From NCBI RefSeq assembly GCF_002735925.1, contig NZ_PEDL01000001.1, positions 372,001-436,000 of the forward strand: a stretch of 64,000 nucleotides of DNA, written 5' to 3'. The stretch comes from Sporanaerobium hydrogeniformans (GTDB lineage Bacteria > Bacillota > Clostridia > Lachnospirales > Cellulosilyticaceae). Of the stretch, positions 16,433-25,680 are shown in pieces. Both the position numbers and the translations under genes were made by a program. The stretch's first letter is position 1. Every line of letters begins with the position of its first letter. The notes under the pieces were generated by a model. That model was not told where the DNA came from. It saw only the letters and a list, made by a program, of their open reading frames with translations, and did no database searches.

Positions 16433-18130
16433 ATGAGAGCAGAGTTTATGATGATTGATGATATCCCAGTTGAGATTCAGGGGGAAAAAAATGTATTGGA
16501 GCTTATTCGTAAAGCAGGTATTGATTTACCTACTTTTTGCTATTACTCAGAGCTCTCTGTTTACGGTGCTTGTAGATTGTGTGTGGTAGAAAACAAATGG
16601 GGAGGGATTGAAGCCTCTTGCTCAACCATTCCTAAGGCAGGTATGGAGGTCTATACAAATACCCCAAGATTACGTAAATATCGTAAGATGATTTTGGAAC
16701 TTATTTTAGCAAATCATTGTAGAGATTGTACGACCTGTGAAAAAAGTGGTACATGTAAACTGCAAGAATTGGCAATGCGTTTTGGTATTAAAGAGGTACG
16801 CTTTGAAAATACTAAAAAAGACCTTCCAATGGATACTTCTTCCTGTTGTATTGTAAGAGATGAAACAAAATGTATCCTGTGTGGAGATTGTGTACGTATG
16901 TGTGATGAAGTACAAAATGTAGGAGCCATTGATTTTGTCCATCGTGGTTCAGAAATGCGCATTGGTACAGCCTTCCACCAATGTATGGCAAAATCTAATT
17001 GTGTAGGCTGTGGGCAATGTGCAGCAGTCTGTCCCACAGGTGCTATTGTAGTGAAAAATGACACGGCAAGTATTTGGAAGGAGCTAGGTGATCCACAAGC
17101 CAAGGTGGTGGTACAAATTGCACCAGCAGTACGTGTAGCTATTGATGAAGCTCTTGGGCAAAAAAATGGTAAGAATGTAATGGGGAAAATAGTAGCTGTT
17201 TTAAGACGTATGGGCTTTAATGAGATTTTTGATACTTCTACAGGAGCAGACTTAACTGTTCTTGAAGAAACCAATGAATTTTTAAAGCGTTTAGAAAAAA
17301 ATGAGAGATTACCACTCTTTACTTCTTGTTGTCCAGCTTGGATTAAATACGCTGAGAATAAACATCCAGATCTTCTACAAAACATATCAACTTGTCGATC
17401 CCCTATGGAGATGTTTGGTGCTGTATTAAAGGAACACTATAAACATTCCAATAAACGTGTTGTTGTTGTAGCTATTATGCCATGTACAGCCAAAAAGGCA
17501 GAAGCAGCTCGTGATGAATTTAAAGTAGAGGGTACTCCTTATGTGGATTATGTTTTAACTACGCAAGAACTCATACAAATGGTCAGAGAGTCGGGACTTG
17601 TATTTGATGAGATGGAACCTGAGGCTGTCGATATGCCTTTTGGAGCACCAAGTGGAGCAGGTGTTATCTTTGGAGTAACGGGAGGTGTAACAGAAGCGGT
17701 TATTCGTCGTGTGGCAGATGATAAATCCATTAATATGTTACGTACTTTAGCTTTTAAGGGGGTACGTGGTATGGAAGGTGTTAAAGAAACGAGTATACCA
17801 TTTGGGGAACAAACTTTGCATATTGCAGTAGTAAGTGGGCTTGCTAATGCCGAGGTTTTAATCCAACAAATAAAAAGTGGTGAAAAGCATTATGACCTTA
17901 TAGAGGTAATGGCTTGTCCTGGAGGATGTATTGGTGGAGCAGGTCAACCCTTTGCAGACCGTGAGCAAAAAGCTAAGAGGGGGCAGGGACTTTATGAAAC
18001 CGATCGTATGAGTAGTATCAAACGTGCAGAAGAAAATCCAGTTATACTCTCCTTATACCAAGGATTGCTTAAAGGTAAGGTACATGAACTTCTCCATGTG
18101 GAATATAAGGGAAAGGGGCAGAAGTCATGA
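16433..18130 (+). CDS. hydA: [FeFe]-hydrogenase catalytic subunit HydA
   Basis: 565 residues. N-terminal plant-type [2Fe-2S] domain (CYYSELSVYGACRLC), a His-ligated [4Fe-4S] cluster (HCRDCTTC...GTC), two [4Fe-4S] clusters (CILCGDCVRMC and CVGCGQCAAVCP), then the H-cluster domain with all three signatures: L1 TSCCPAW, L2 MPCTAKKAEA and L3 ACPGGCIGGAGQP. This M3-type catalytic subunit produces or oxidises H2. The active site looks complete. Maturases HydE, HydF and HydG are not in the window and must be elsewhere. Confidence 0.96.
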   Translation: MRAEFMMIDDIPVEIQGEKNVLELIRKAGIDLPTFCYYSELSVYGACRLCVVENKWGGIEASCSTIPKAGMEVYTNTPRLRKYRKMILELILANHCRDCTTCEKSGTCKLQELAMRFGIKEVRFENTKKDLPMDTSSCCIVRDETKCILCGDCVRMCDEVQNVGAIDFVHRGSEMRIGTAFHQCMAKSNCVGCGQCAAVCPTGAIVVKNDTASIWKELGDPQAKVVVQIAPAVRVAIDEALGQKNGKNVMGKIVAVLRRMGFNEIFDTSTGADLTVLEETNEFLKRLEKNERLPLFTSCCPAWIKYAENKHPDLLQNISTCRSPMEMFGAVLKEHYKHSNKRVVVVAIMPCTAKKAEAARDEFKVEGTPYVDYVLTTQELIQMVRESGLVFDEMEPEAVDMPFGAPSGAGVIFGVTGGVTEAVIRRVADDKSINMLRTLAFKGVRGMEGVKETSIPFGEQTLHIAVVSGLANAEVLIQQIKSGEKHYDLIEVMACPGGCIGGAGQPFADREQKAKRGQGLYETDRMSSIKRAEENPVILSLYQGLLKGKVHELLHVEYKGKGQKS

Positions 18131-18378
18131 TTCAATTAAAGGTGTGTATTGGAAGTGCCTGTCACATTAAAGGGTCCTACAATGTGATTAATGTATTTCA
18201 ACAAATGATTGAGGAATATGAGCTTTTTGAAAAGGTTAAGTTGCAAGCTGTATTTTGTCTAGGTAAATGTGCAGAAGCAGTAGCTGTTAAGATAGATAAT
18301 AGTGAGGTATATAGTGTATCTGGTGCAACTGCTAGAAAGTTTTTTGAAAAAGAAGTGATGTCTCGGCTTGATGGGTAA
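18127..18378 (+). CDS. Small thioredoxin-like [2Fe-2S] ferredoxin of the hydrogenase operon
   Basis: 83 residues resembling the C-terminal half of NuoE/HydC: CIGSAC (C-x4-C) and CLGKC (C-x3-C) provide the four cluster ligands. Start overlaps the hydA stop (ATGA), so it is translationally coupled to the catalytic subunit. It could be an extra electron-entry subunit or an independent carrier such as those found beside HydABC in some clostridia. No experimental role can be read from the sequence. Confidence 0.8.
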   Translation: MIQLKVCIGSACHIKGSYNVINVFQQMIEEYELFEKVKLQAVFCLGKCAEAVAVKIDNSEVYSVSGATARKFFEKEVMSRLDG

Positions 18379-18403
18379 AATAAAAAATAACTCTTTATCT
18401 TCA

Positions 18404-18432
18404 TTGTAGATACATAAGGAATGTGATAAAAT
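18404..18432 (+). promoter_or_regulatory. SigA-type promoter of djlA-like gene
   Basis: TTGTAG (18404-18409), 17-bp spacer, TAAAAT (18427-18432), with a TG just before the -10. Confidence 0.5.
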
Positions 18433-18487
18433 GGACGCATAAAATGCAAAAGAAAACATCCGAACAAATGAAGTGAGAGGTACTAAG

Positions 18488-19408
18488 ATGAATCTTATAT
18501 TCGCACTATTACAAGCCATTATTGGACTAAGTGTTGGACTTGTAACTTTAGTTTTTAGATTAGTTTTGACAGTTTTAGCAGTAATGGTGGCTGTCTATAA
18601 ACATAGGAATCCTTGGCTTTGGGGAATGGCCGTTCTTATATTTCCTTGGACGGTTTTGATTCTCTTCCTTTTGCCAAAACACTATCCAAGCATCCCATCG
18701 CATTTAAAACAAGAAGAAGCTTTTAGAGGGAAAAATCCCGTTATTGCATCTATTATGGCTTTAGCGGCTATTGTAGCTAAATCTGATGGAGCTATTACAA
18801 GACAAGAGATTGATCTTCTTAAGAAGTTTATTTCACGTCAGTTTGGTATCACAGGAACGGAGCTTAATGCCTATGCAAGTTCCTTTGACTATGGGAAGAG
18901 CCATCCAGAAGAGTATCAGATCTTTACGCAGATCATAAGAGATTTTTATAATCGTCGTGATGTGATGATTTCTATCGCCTATCTTTTAGTGGCCATTGCT
19001 ATGCAGGATGGTGAAGTGTCATCTAAGGAAGATATACAAATCCGTAAAATTATCCTTGAATTGGGTGTTTCTGAATACGAGTATAAGAGTATTAAAAACT
19101 CATTTACTTATCAGGAATCCTATTCATATTACCAAGGAAATAGGGGGTATAATCAAGGGAGTCATCAAGGCTATGATTTTGGACAAAATAAGGAGAATCT
19201 CCTTAAAAAATATTCTGAAGTATTAGGAGTGAGTGAAGAAGCTCCTATGGCAGAGGTTAAGAAAGCTTATCGTAAGCTGGTAAAAGAATATCATCCTGAT
19301 AAACTAGCAGCTGAAAGTATGCCAGGAGATTATGTGAAGTTTGCAAATGAAAAGATTCGTCAAATCAATGAAGCCTATGAGTATCTAAAAAATGTAAAAG
19401 CAAACTAA
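18488..19408 (+). CDS. DjlA-like membrane J-domain protein with TerB-like domain
   Basis: 306 residues. One or two N-terminal membrane helices (about residues 5-55), a TerB-like acidic helical domain with two repeats ([10 protein letters not shown] and DGEVSSKED), a Gly/Tyr/Gln-rich linker ([11 protein letters not shown] region), then a C-terminal J domain with KEYHPDK carrying the HPD motif that stimulates DnaK ATPase. The architecture is that of DjlA, an inner-membrane co-chaperone. ATG 18488 is preferred to GTG 18473 because GAGAGG lies 7 nt upstream. Confidence 0.85.
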   Translation: MNLIFALLQAIIGLSVGLVTLVFRLVLTVLAVMVAVYKHRNPWLWGMAVLIFPWTVLILFLLPKHYPSIPSHLKQEEAFRGKNPVIASIMALAAIVAKSDGAITRQEIDLLKKFISRQFGITGTELNAYASSFDYGKSHPEEYQIFTQIIRDFYNRRDVMISIAYLLVAIAMQDGEVSSKEDIQIRKIILELGVSEYEYKSIKNSFTYQESYSYYQGNRGYNQGSHQGYDFGQNKENLLKKYSEVLGVSEEAPMAEVKKAYRKLVKEYHPDKLAAESMPGDYVKFANEKIRQINEAYEYLKNVKAN

Positions 19409-19442
19409 AAGTTCTAAAAAAGAAAAGTAAGCAGATGAGTAG

Positions 19443-19513
19443 CACTAAGAAAGCTCTCATTTAGGGAAGCTACTTTAACGTAGAAGCTTCCTTAAGTGGG
19501 AGCTTTCTTAGTG
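19443..19513 (+). repeat. Long imperfect inverted repeat (29-bp RNA hairpin)
   Basis: CACTAAGAAAGCTC at 19443-19456 starts an arm that pairs with the arm ending at 19513. Fourteen perfect pairs are followed by about 14 more with three wobbles, all of which are G.U in + strand RNA but A.C in the other strand. Only a short T run follows. Possibly the terminator of the djlA-like gene. Confidence 0.7.
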
Positions 19514-19534
19514 TTTGAGAGGAGAATCTATGAC

Positions 19535-19563
19535 TTTACAAATGGGAAAGCATTTGGTATAAT
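19535..19563 (+). promoter_or_regulatory. SigA-type promoter of M23 peptidase gene
   Basis: TTTACA (19535-19540), 17-bp spacer, TATAAT (19558-19563). Confidence 0.65.
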
Positions 19564-19672
19564 TTAACGGATTGTAATAAATACGTAATAAATCTTAATC
19601 AAAAAAACATAAATAGAGAAAATAGTCAGTTAGTAAGAATAACTGGAATTAACTAAAGAAGGTGTTGACAAA

Positions 19673-21322
19673 ATGATTACTCAGTTTAAAGCACTGAAAG
19701 ACAAAGTGAAAACTTATGTACATAAGCATTGGAATAATAAAGAAGCTATATCCCATAAAAAAGGAGCAAAAATTGCTGTTGCCCTTACTATTTGTGGGAT
19801 TTCCTTTGGTGCACTAGGAATGCGTAGTAATGCCTATGCTATTTCTGTAAATGGTGAAGTAGTGGCTATCGTAAAAGAAAAAGAAATAGCTAAAAGTGTA
19901 GTAGAAAATGTAGTAGCTACCATCAAAGATGAAGAAGGGGTAGATATTACACTTAATGAAACGCTTGCTATTGAGCAAGTGAATAAAAAGAGCAAAGCTA
20001 TTTCTACAGTAGAAGGGGCAGCTGAAGCTATTAATAAAGCGATTAGTTATCAAATACAGGCCTATGCCATTCAAGTAGACGGTAAACAGAAGGTTATTGT
20101 AGAAAGTAAAGAAGTAGCCATGCGTATTTTGGAGGATATTGCTACAAGACAGTTGCCAGCAACTAAAAAAGCGACTTTAACAACTCAGATAAATGAAGAA
20201 GTACAAGTAGCAAATATCAGAAGTATGGAAACTCCGGTAGAACCTATGGGAGGGGAAAAACAAGAACTCATAGAGATAGAAGGTGCATCTAAAGCACCAC
20301 AAGTTGTTGAAGAAATCCATGTAGGTAACATTGAAGAAAATCCAGAAGCACATGTAGAAGAGCAAGAAAAGTCTTATGTTCAACGTCAATTAGATGCTTT
20401 TGATTTTAATGAAGCTATTGAAGTAATGAATATTTATGTAGAAGCAAGTGACATTCAAACAGAAGAAGAAGCACGTAATGTCCTATTATCTAATACAGAT
20501 GAAATTGTGGAATACGAATTAAAAGAAGGCGATAATATTTGGGATATTGCTATGGCAAATGGTACCACCATGGAACATATTTTAGAAATTAATCCTCAGA
20601 TAGAAGATGAAACTTGTATGCAAATAGGGGAAATTATCAAACTAGAAGTACCTGATCCAGTTGTTTCTTTAGCTATGACAGAAACAGTAACTTACAAAGA
20701 AATGATTCCTATGGAAATTGAATATGAACCATCTGATGACCTCTATAAGGATCAGACAAAGGTAAAAGTAGAAGGTGCTGATGGGAAAAAAGAAATGACT
20801 GTTCTTTATAAAAGTGTGAATGGAAAAGAAATAAGTCGTGAAACGTTAGCTGAAAAGGTGTTAGAGGAGCCTGTAACGAAAGTCATTCTTTATGGAACGA
20901 AAGCAAGACCCAAAAATGGAGCAAGTGAGTCAGTAAAGGCACCTGCAGGCTTATTTATGCATCCTTTAAATGGCAAGGGTAGAATTAGCTCAAGCTATGG
21001 CTATCGTGGTTCTGAGTATCATAAAGGAATAGATATAGCAGCACCAGCAGGAACGCCTATTTATGCGGCAGCAGCAGGAAAAGTAATTTATGCTTCTTAT
21101 AATTCAGGTGGCTATGGAAAAATGATTATCATTGATCATGGCAATGGTTATAAAACTTATTATGCGCACAACAGCAGTCTCTACGTACGTACAGGTGATC
21201 AAGTAAGTAAAGGTGAAAATATTGCAGGAGTAGGTAATACAGGGATGTCCACAGGCAACCATCTTCATTTTGAAATTCGTAAAAATGGAAATCCCATTAA
21301 TCCGTATGGTTATATTTACTAA
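19673..21322 (+). CDS. Cell-wall M23 endopeptidase with LysM and G5 domains
   Basis: 549 residues. Basic N-terminus then a hydrophobic segment (about 31-55) for export or anchoring; a long acidic region with two repeats of an AISVNGE/AIQVDGK type; a LysM domain (YELKEGDNIWDIA ... IGEIIKLEVP, about 280-325) that binds peptidoglycan; a G5 domain (about 335-420); and a C-terminal M23 peptidase with HKGID (His and Asp zinc ligands) and HLHFEIR (HxH). It should cut peptide cross-links in the wall. The LysM-G5-M23 order is common in Clostridia. Own promoter and terminator. Confidence 0.9.
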   Translation: MITQFKALKDKVKTYVHKHWNNKEAISHKKGAKIAVALTICGISFGALGMRSNAYAISVNGEVVAIVKEKEIAKSVVENVVATIKDEEGVDITLNETLAIEQVNKKSKAISTVEGAAEAINKAISYQIQAYAIQVDGKQKVIVESKEVAMRILEDIATRQLPATKKATLTTQINEEVQVANIRSMETPVEPMGGEKQELIEIEGASKAPQVVEEIHVGNIEENPEAHVEEQEKSYVQRQLDAFDFNEAIEVMNIYVEASDIQTEEEARNVLLSNTDEIVEYELKEGDNIWDIAMANGTTMEHILEINPQIEDETCMQIGEIIKLEVPDPVVSLAMTETVTYKEMIPMEIEYEPSDDLYKDQTKVKVEGADGKKEMTVLYKSVNGKEISRETLAEKVLEEPVTKVILYGTKARPKNGASESVKAPAGLFMHPLNGKGRISSSYGYRGSEYHKGIDIAAPAGTPIYAAAAGKVIYASYNSGGYGKMIIIDHGNGYKTYYAHNSSLYVRTGDQVSKGENIAGVGNTGMSTGNHLHFEIRKNGNPINPYGYIY

Positions 21323-21323
21323 G

Positions 21324-21376
21324 AAAAAGACGAGTAAAGGAGAAGCAAGATCTTCTTTTTTACTCGTCTTTTTTAT
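21324..21376 (+). terminator. Intrinsic terminator of M23 peptidase gene
   Basis: AAAGACGAGTAAA... pairs with ...TTTACTCGTCTTT, followed by six Ts. A short distance from the convergent DUF1540 gene, so it may act on both. Confidence 0.8.
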
Positions 21377-21382
21377 ATTGGA

Positions 21383-21541
21383 CTATTTAAGCTCAAAAGA
21401 TTTACAATCCGTACATTCTACTTTTGTAGGATTAAGTTCATGAGTACCTACTTGAATGGAATCAAGTGTACAATAGTTTTCACTACAAGCATGGTATTGA
21501 CATTGTTGTACGCTGCATTTGATACTTGGATTCTTTTTCAT
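21383..21541 (-). CDS. DUF1540-type small cysteine-rich protein
   Basis: 52 residues. Pattern IKCSVQQCQYHACSENYC ... VECTDCKSF with seven cysteines matches the DUF1540 domain, a short putative metal-binding module common in spore-forming Firmicutes; function unknown. Ribosome site AAAGGAG sits 7 nt before the ATG at 21541 (minus strand). The domain usually occurs in one or two copies; here there is one. Confidence 0.8.
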   Translation of the reverse strand: MKKNPSIKCSVQQCQYHACSENYCTLDSIQVGTHELNPTKVECTDCKSFELK

Positions 21542-21672
21542 AAGAAATCTCCTTTCTAAATTGAAAATTAAAAGCTTACTGAGTTAGTATAACCCTTTTA
21601 ATAAAAATGATGAGTGAAAAATTTGGAATTTAGAAATAGAGGATTTGTATGGTGAGATTTAAAAACAGAAGG

Positions 21673-23196
21673 CTATTCTTTAGAAAATATTTGTGCGCGA
21701 TAATTGGAGGGTGTCATACCAGAAGTCATTTTAAAGAGACGACTGAAATAATAAGGATCAGTATAGCCTACCATATTAGAGATGTTTTTTATGCTTAGTG
21801 GTGGAAAAATTAAAAGGAGATTTTTAGCTTTTTCAATACGCTTGTTAATAATATACTCATTAGGAGATATAGCATAATTTTTCTTAAACAGGACACTAAA
21901 ATAAGAAGAACTCACATGAAATTTTTTGCTAATGCTATCTAATGATAATTGTTCTGTAAAATGATTATCTATATAGGTTTTTATATCTGCAATAGTATCT
22001 ATTAAATTCTCTTGTAAGGGAGAAGCTGAGAGTTCAAGAATAAGTTCACCAAAATGAGATTTAAAGTCTTCATAACAATAAGTATTAGTAATTAGCTCAT
22101 CTACTCGCTCCTCATTACTGATACTATGTTTATTGTTTGTCACAATGAGTAAAAGTTGTTTAGCTAATGTTTGAAGCAAAACTTGGGGACATTTTTTTTG
22201 TTTGCATTGATCAAATAATTGGTTAACTTCTCTTAAGAAATCTATCGTAGGATGTGTCTTATTTAAAGCACATAGTATTTTATGTTGAGAATGAGAGTAG
22301 CCTATATCTTCTAATGTTAAAGTTAATTGTTCAGTACAAGAAGAGAAGGAGGTTGTACCATATCGAGTTAGAAGGATAGATGCATATTTAAGGTCGATTA
22401 AGTCATTTTTTAATTCACTGAGGCTAGATGAGGTTTTACCTTTAATAACAGTAAGCGGATAGGGGAGTTGGTGAGATAGGTCTAGAAGTTCATTAGTTAG
22501 GGCATTTAGATAATGGGGCACTTCTGTATCTATACCAAGAATAATAAAGTGTTCATTAGGATTCTCACCTGTAATAAACCAAGCTTGATGAGGAGATTGG
22601 ATATAACGAGTAAAGAGTTGGTCTAAATGGTAGTTGGACCAAAAATCATCAATAGGATTAAATTGATTATTTTTACTACAAACATAAGACCCTGCACTGA
22701 GATAAACACTATAAAAATAAGTAAAAGAAGAAAAAATAGAATGAATCTCCTCAGTTTTAATAGTTAAAGAAACTCCGCGAAAAACATGTAGCAGATAATT
22801 ATATTGTTTAGTTAACTGAGAAGAGAGTAAGCGTTCTTGAATTTCTTTTAAAAGTATTTCTAGTTTTTCTTGATGGATAGGTTTTAAGATATAGTCAAGT
22901 ACTTGATAACGTAAAGCCTTTTTAGCATATTCAAACTCAGAGTAGCCACTTAGGATAACACAAATAGGAATACTGGAAAGTGACTGGAGTTCTTCAAGTA
23001 ATGTTATTCCATCCATTAAAGGCATGCGAATATCTAGAAAAATAACGTCAGGTTGTAAATCTTTAATAAGTTCTAAAGCTTGTAGCCCATCACCAGCTTC
23101 AGCAATAACTTGAAATTGAGGATTGGCTTTTTGGATGCTTGTAATGATATTTTTTCTTAAATAAGGTTCATCATCTATGACTAATACACGAAACAT
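21673..23196 (-). CDS. YesN-type response regulator, AraC family
   Basis: 507 residues. N-terminal receiver domain with VIDDEP acidic pair, phosphoacceptor Asp in IFLDIRMP (about residue 56) and the KPI lysine; a long middle region; and a C-terminal AraC-type double helix-turn-helix (SLDSISKKFHVSSSYFSVLFKK and YTDPYYFSRLFKMTSGMTP segments). It is the partner of the YesM-type kinase encoded downstream on the opposite strand (26532-28358), with the transporter genes lying between them. Expected to activate the transporter/GH95 operon in response to extracellular sugars. Confidence 0.92.
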   Translation of the reverse strand: MFRVLVIDDEPYLRKNIITSIQKANPQFQVIAEAGDGLQALELIKDLQPDVIFLDIRMPLMDGITLLEELQSLSSIPICVILSGYSEFEYAKKALRYQVLDYILKPIHQEKLEILLKEIQERLLSSQLTKQYNYLLHVFRGVSLTIKTEEIHSIFSSFTYFYSVYLSAGSYVCSKNNQFNPIDDFWSNYHLDQLFTRYIQSPHQAWFITGENPNEHFIILGIDTEVPHYLNALTNELLDLSHQLPYPLTVIKGKTSSSLSELKNDLIDLKYASILLTRYGTTSFSSCTEQLTLTLEDIGYSHSQHKILCALNKTHPTIDFLREVNQLFDQCKQKKCPQVLLQTLAKQLLLIVTNNKHSISNEERVDELITNTYCYEDFKSHFGELILELSASPLQENLIDTIADIKTYIDNHFTEQLSLDSISKKFHVSSSYFSVLFKKNYAISPNEYIINKRIEKAKNLLLIFPPLSIKNISNMVGYTDPYYFSRLFKMTSGMTPSNYRAQIFSKE

Positions 23197-23240
23197 TATT
23201 ACCCTCCGACATTATAGTGAGTTATAGTATTGTTAACTTT

Positions 23241-23269
23241 ATTATAGTATGAGTAAGAAAAATTAACAA
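23241..23269 (-). promoter_or_regulatory. SigA-type promoter of the yesN-like gene
   Basis: On the minus strand TTGTTA (23264-23269), 17-bp spacer, TATAAT (23241-23246). It lies in the 200-bp divergent region shared with the transporter operon, whose own promoter is not obvious, as expected for an activator-dependent one. Confidence 0.6.
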
Positions 23270-23401
23270 TTATATAGATTCTATTTAAAAATAATACAGT
23301 CTATTATAAAAATATAATCCATCCTAATAAAAAGATACTCCATTTTTATGAGCAGACAAACTTGGTACACTAATCTTACCAACAAAAAAGGAGAGATGAT
23401 T

Positions 23402-24775
23402 ATGTTAAAGAAATTATGCAAGAATATTACAAGTAGTATCTTGTTAGGTGCTATAACTTTATCAATGACAGCTTGTTCAGTAGATATGGGCAAAAATGAT
23501 AGTACTTCCTTAACAACTACTCAGGAAACAAATAAGACAGAGGAAAAAGCAAAAGAAAAAGCGAATAAGGAAACCTTAACAGTTATGATTGGTTCAGATG
23601 ATGGAGGAGGAGTAGCAACTAAAACAGCATTAGATAAAGCGGCAGAGCTATTAGATGTCAACCTTGAATACAGCATTTTTCCAGCAGATCAATTTTTAAA
23701 TGTTTTAAATACTAAGGGAGCTACAGGCAATCTAGATGATATTATTTTTTGTTCTTACTCCTTATCTGATTTACCTTATACAGAATTTGCAGAGCTAAAT
23801 GGTAGTTGGGTAGAAAAAATTTCGGATGCGACCAAACAATTTACAATTAGCCCAGCAGATGGAAAAACTGTTTTTGCCCCATTTGGTGCTGAAAGCAATT
23901 TTGGTTTAGCCTATAATAAGGAAGTATTAAAAAAGGCAGGTATACAAGTCCCTATTGCTAATTATGAAGAATTTATAGCAGCTTGTGAAAAGATTAAAGC
24001 TATAGGTGTAACTCCTGTGTATGTTTCGGCTCAAGAAAACTGGACAGCGCAAATTTTACTTTTATCATCATTTACGACGACTTTGATGAAAGGGGATCTG
24101 GTAGATCAACTTATTACGAATCAGATTAAGCCACAAGATGTACCTGAAATTGAAAAAATCTGGAGTAATGTACTTTCTTTAAAAGAGTTAGGATATATCA
24201 ATGAAGATCATTTATCTGCTACACATGATATGGGCAAAAAAGCTATTGCCAATGGGGAAGCTGCTTTTTATGCTGTAACGGATGGAGCATATGGTGAAAT
24301 TAAAACAGAATATCCTGAGCTAATTGATAATGTAGGTCTTACTGTTACACCAATGTGGGATAATGCAGAGGATGCATTTGTTATGGCAAATCGTTCTAGT
24401 AGATGTATTGCAGTATCCAAAAACAGCAAAAACTTAGAACTTGCTAAGAAATTTGTTGATATTTGCATTACAGAGCCTGTTCTATCTACATACTATGAGC
24501 TTTCACCAGGTGCTTCACCTTATGTGAATTTAGGATTTGACCTTGATATGAGTCCATGGAATAGTGAAGTGCAAGGGTTGGCAACAACTTTACCTTCTTA
24601 CGGTGACTGGTGTAATGCACTTTATAATGGAAAACCTAAACTTAATCCGTTTTTTGGAGATTTTGATTTGAGAGTGCAATCTATGTTTGCAGGACAAACA
24701 GCAAAGGGAGCTCTTACTGAGTGGTATAATAAATACTCAGAGGATGCTGCTGCAAAGCGTGTAGAAGGTTTTTAA
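23402..24775 (+). CDS. ABC transporter sugar-binding lipoprotein
   Basis: 457 residues. Lipoprotein signal with lipobox MTAC (around residue 19), then a family 1 extracellular binding protein: LTVMIGSDDGGG, FAPFGAESNFGLAYNKEVLKKAG (typical hinge strand region) and a C-terminal Trp/Tyr-rich lobe. AAGGAG is 8 nt before ATG 23402; upstream ATG codons at 23348 and 23396 are badly spaced and would spoil the signal. First gene of a binding protein-permease-permease-kinase-GH95 operon. Ligand inferred to be an oligosaccharide containing fucose or a related L-sugar. Confidence 0.9.
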   Translation: MLKKLCKNITSSILLGAITLSMTACSVDMGKNDSTSLTTTQETNKTEEKAKEKANKETLTVMIGSDDGGGVATKTALDKAAELLDVNLEYSIFPADQFLNVLNTKGATGNLDDIIFCSYSLSDLPYTEFAELNGSWVEKISDATKQFTISPADGKTVFAPFGAESNFGLAYNKEVLKKAGIQVPIANYEEFIAACEKIKAIGVTPVYVSAQENWTAQILLLSSFTTTLMKGDLVDQLITNQIKPQDVPEIEKIWSNVLSLKELGYINEDHLSATHDMGKKAIANGEAAFYAVTDGAYGEIKTEYPELIDNVGLTVTPMWDNAEDAFVMANRSSRCIAVSKNSKNLELAKKFVDICITEPVLSTYYELSPGASPYVNLGFDLDMSPWNSEVQGLATTLPSYGDWCNALYNGKPKLNPFFGDFDLRVQSMFAGQTAKGALTEWYNKYSEDAAAKRVEGF

Positions 24776-24801
24776 AATAAGTTTGAAATAGGAGAGCGGA
24801 T

Positions 24802-25680
24802 ATGAAAAAAAGTACAGAAATTTATACAAAATGGTTAATGTTACCAGCCGTCCTCATCTATACCATATTTTTTATTATTCCTAATATAAGTGGTTTAATA
24901 TTAGCCTTCACTGACTGGAATGTCTACTTTTTTGATGATTTTAACTTTAATGGAATAGATAACTTTGTAAGGCTTTTTAATGAAAAAATTTTTTGGAATG
25001 CAGTAAATAATACTTTTTATTTTGCAATTATCACTGTGATTTTTAAAAATTTAATAGGTTTTGGAATGGCTTTAATGGTTACAAAAGCTTCTAAGTATAA
25101 TACTTATTTGAGAACGGTTATGTTTCTACCTGTAACAATTAGTGGAATTGTAGTTAGTATTATATTTGTTTCTATTTACAATCCTACAACAGGAATTCTC
25201 AATCAGTTCTTAAATGCGGTAGGATTAGAGGTATTAGCTAAGGGATGGTTAGTAGATACTAAATATGCGATGACATCTATAGCAGCAATGGAAATATGGC
25301 AATGGTCTGGCTTTAGTATGGTAGTATTTGTTGCAGGAATACAGTCTATTTCACAAGATTATTATGAAGCGGCTAAAATAGATGGAGCTAGCAGGTGGCA
25401 AGAGTTGCGCTTTATTACTATTCCACTCATGATGCAATCTTTTACTATTACGTTTATTTATAGTATTATTTCTGGTCTTAAAGTATTTGCTCAAGTTTAT
25501 GGAACGACTAATGGTGGACCGAATAATGCAACACAAGTTATGGGAACCTTTTTGTTTAAAAGTTTTTCAAATGGGCATTACGGCTATTCAGCAGCAGTGG
25601 GACTTGTATTTATGCTAATGGTTATGGTAGTAGCAGGTATAATTTTAGTAGTGATGAGAAAAAAGGAGGTTGAATTTTAA
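24802..25680 (+). CDS. Sugar ABC transporter permease (MsmF/LacF type)
   Basis: 292 residues, six predicted helices, with the EAA loop YYEAAKIDGASRWQELRFITIPLM that contacts the ATPase. One half of the heterodimeric carbohydrate importer. Last codon overlaps the start of the second permease (TAATG at 25678-25682). No ATPase gene is in the cluster, so a shared MsmX-type ATPase encoded elsewhere is expected. Confidence 0.92.
   Translation: MKKSTEIYTKWLMLPAVLIYTIFFIIPNISGLILAFTDWNVYFFDDFNFNGIDNFVRLFNEKIFWNAVNNTFYFAIITVIFKNLIGFGMALMVTKASKYNTYLRTVMFLPVTISGIVVSIIFVSIYNPTTGILNQFLNAVGLEVLAKGWLVDTKYAMTSIAAMEIWQWSGFSMVVFVAGIQSISQDYYEAAKIDGASRWQELRFITIPLMMQSFTITFIYSIISGLKVFAQVYGTTNGGPNNATQVMGTFLFKSFSNGHYGYSAAVGLVFMLMVMVVAGIILVVMRKKEVEF

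Noticed and set aside
16714-17385. 223-codon minus-strand frame inside hydA
   Set aside because: It lies wholly opposite the motif-complete hydrogenase gene and has no ribosome site or recognisable protein features.
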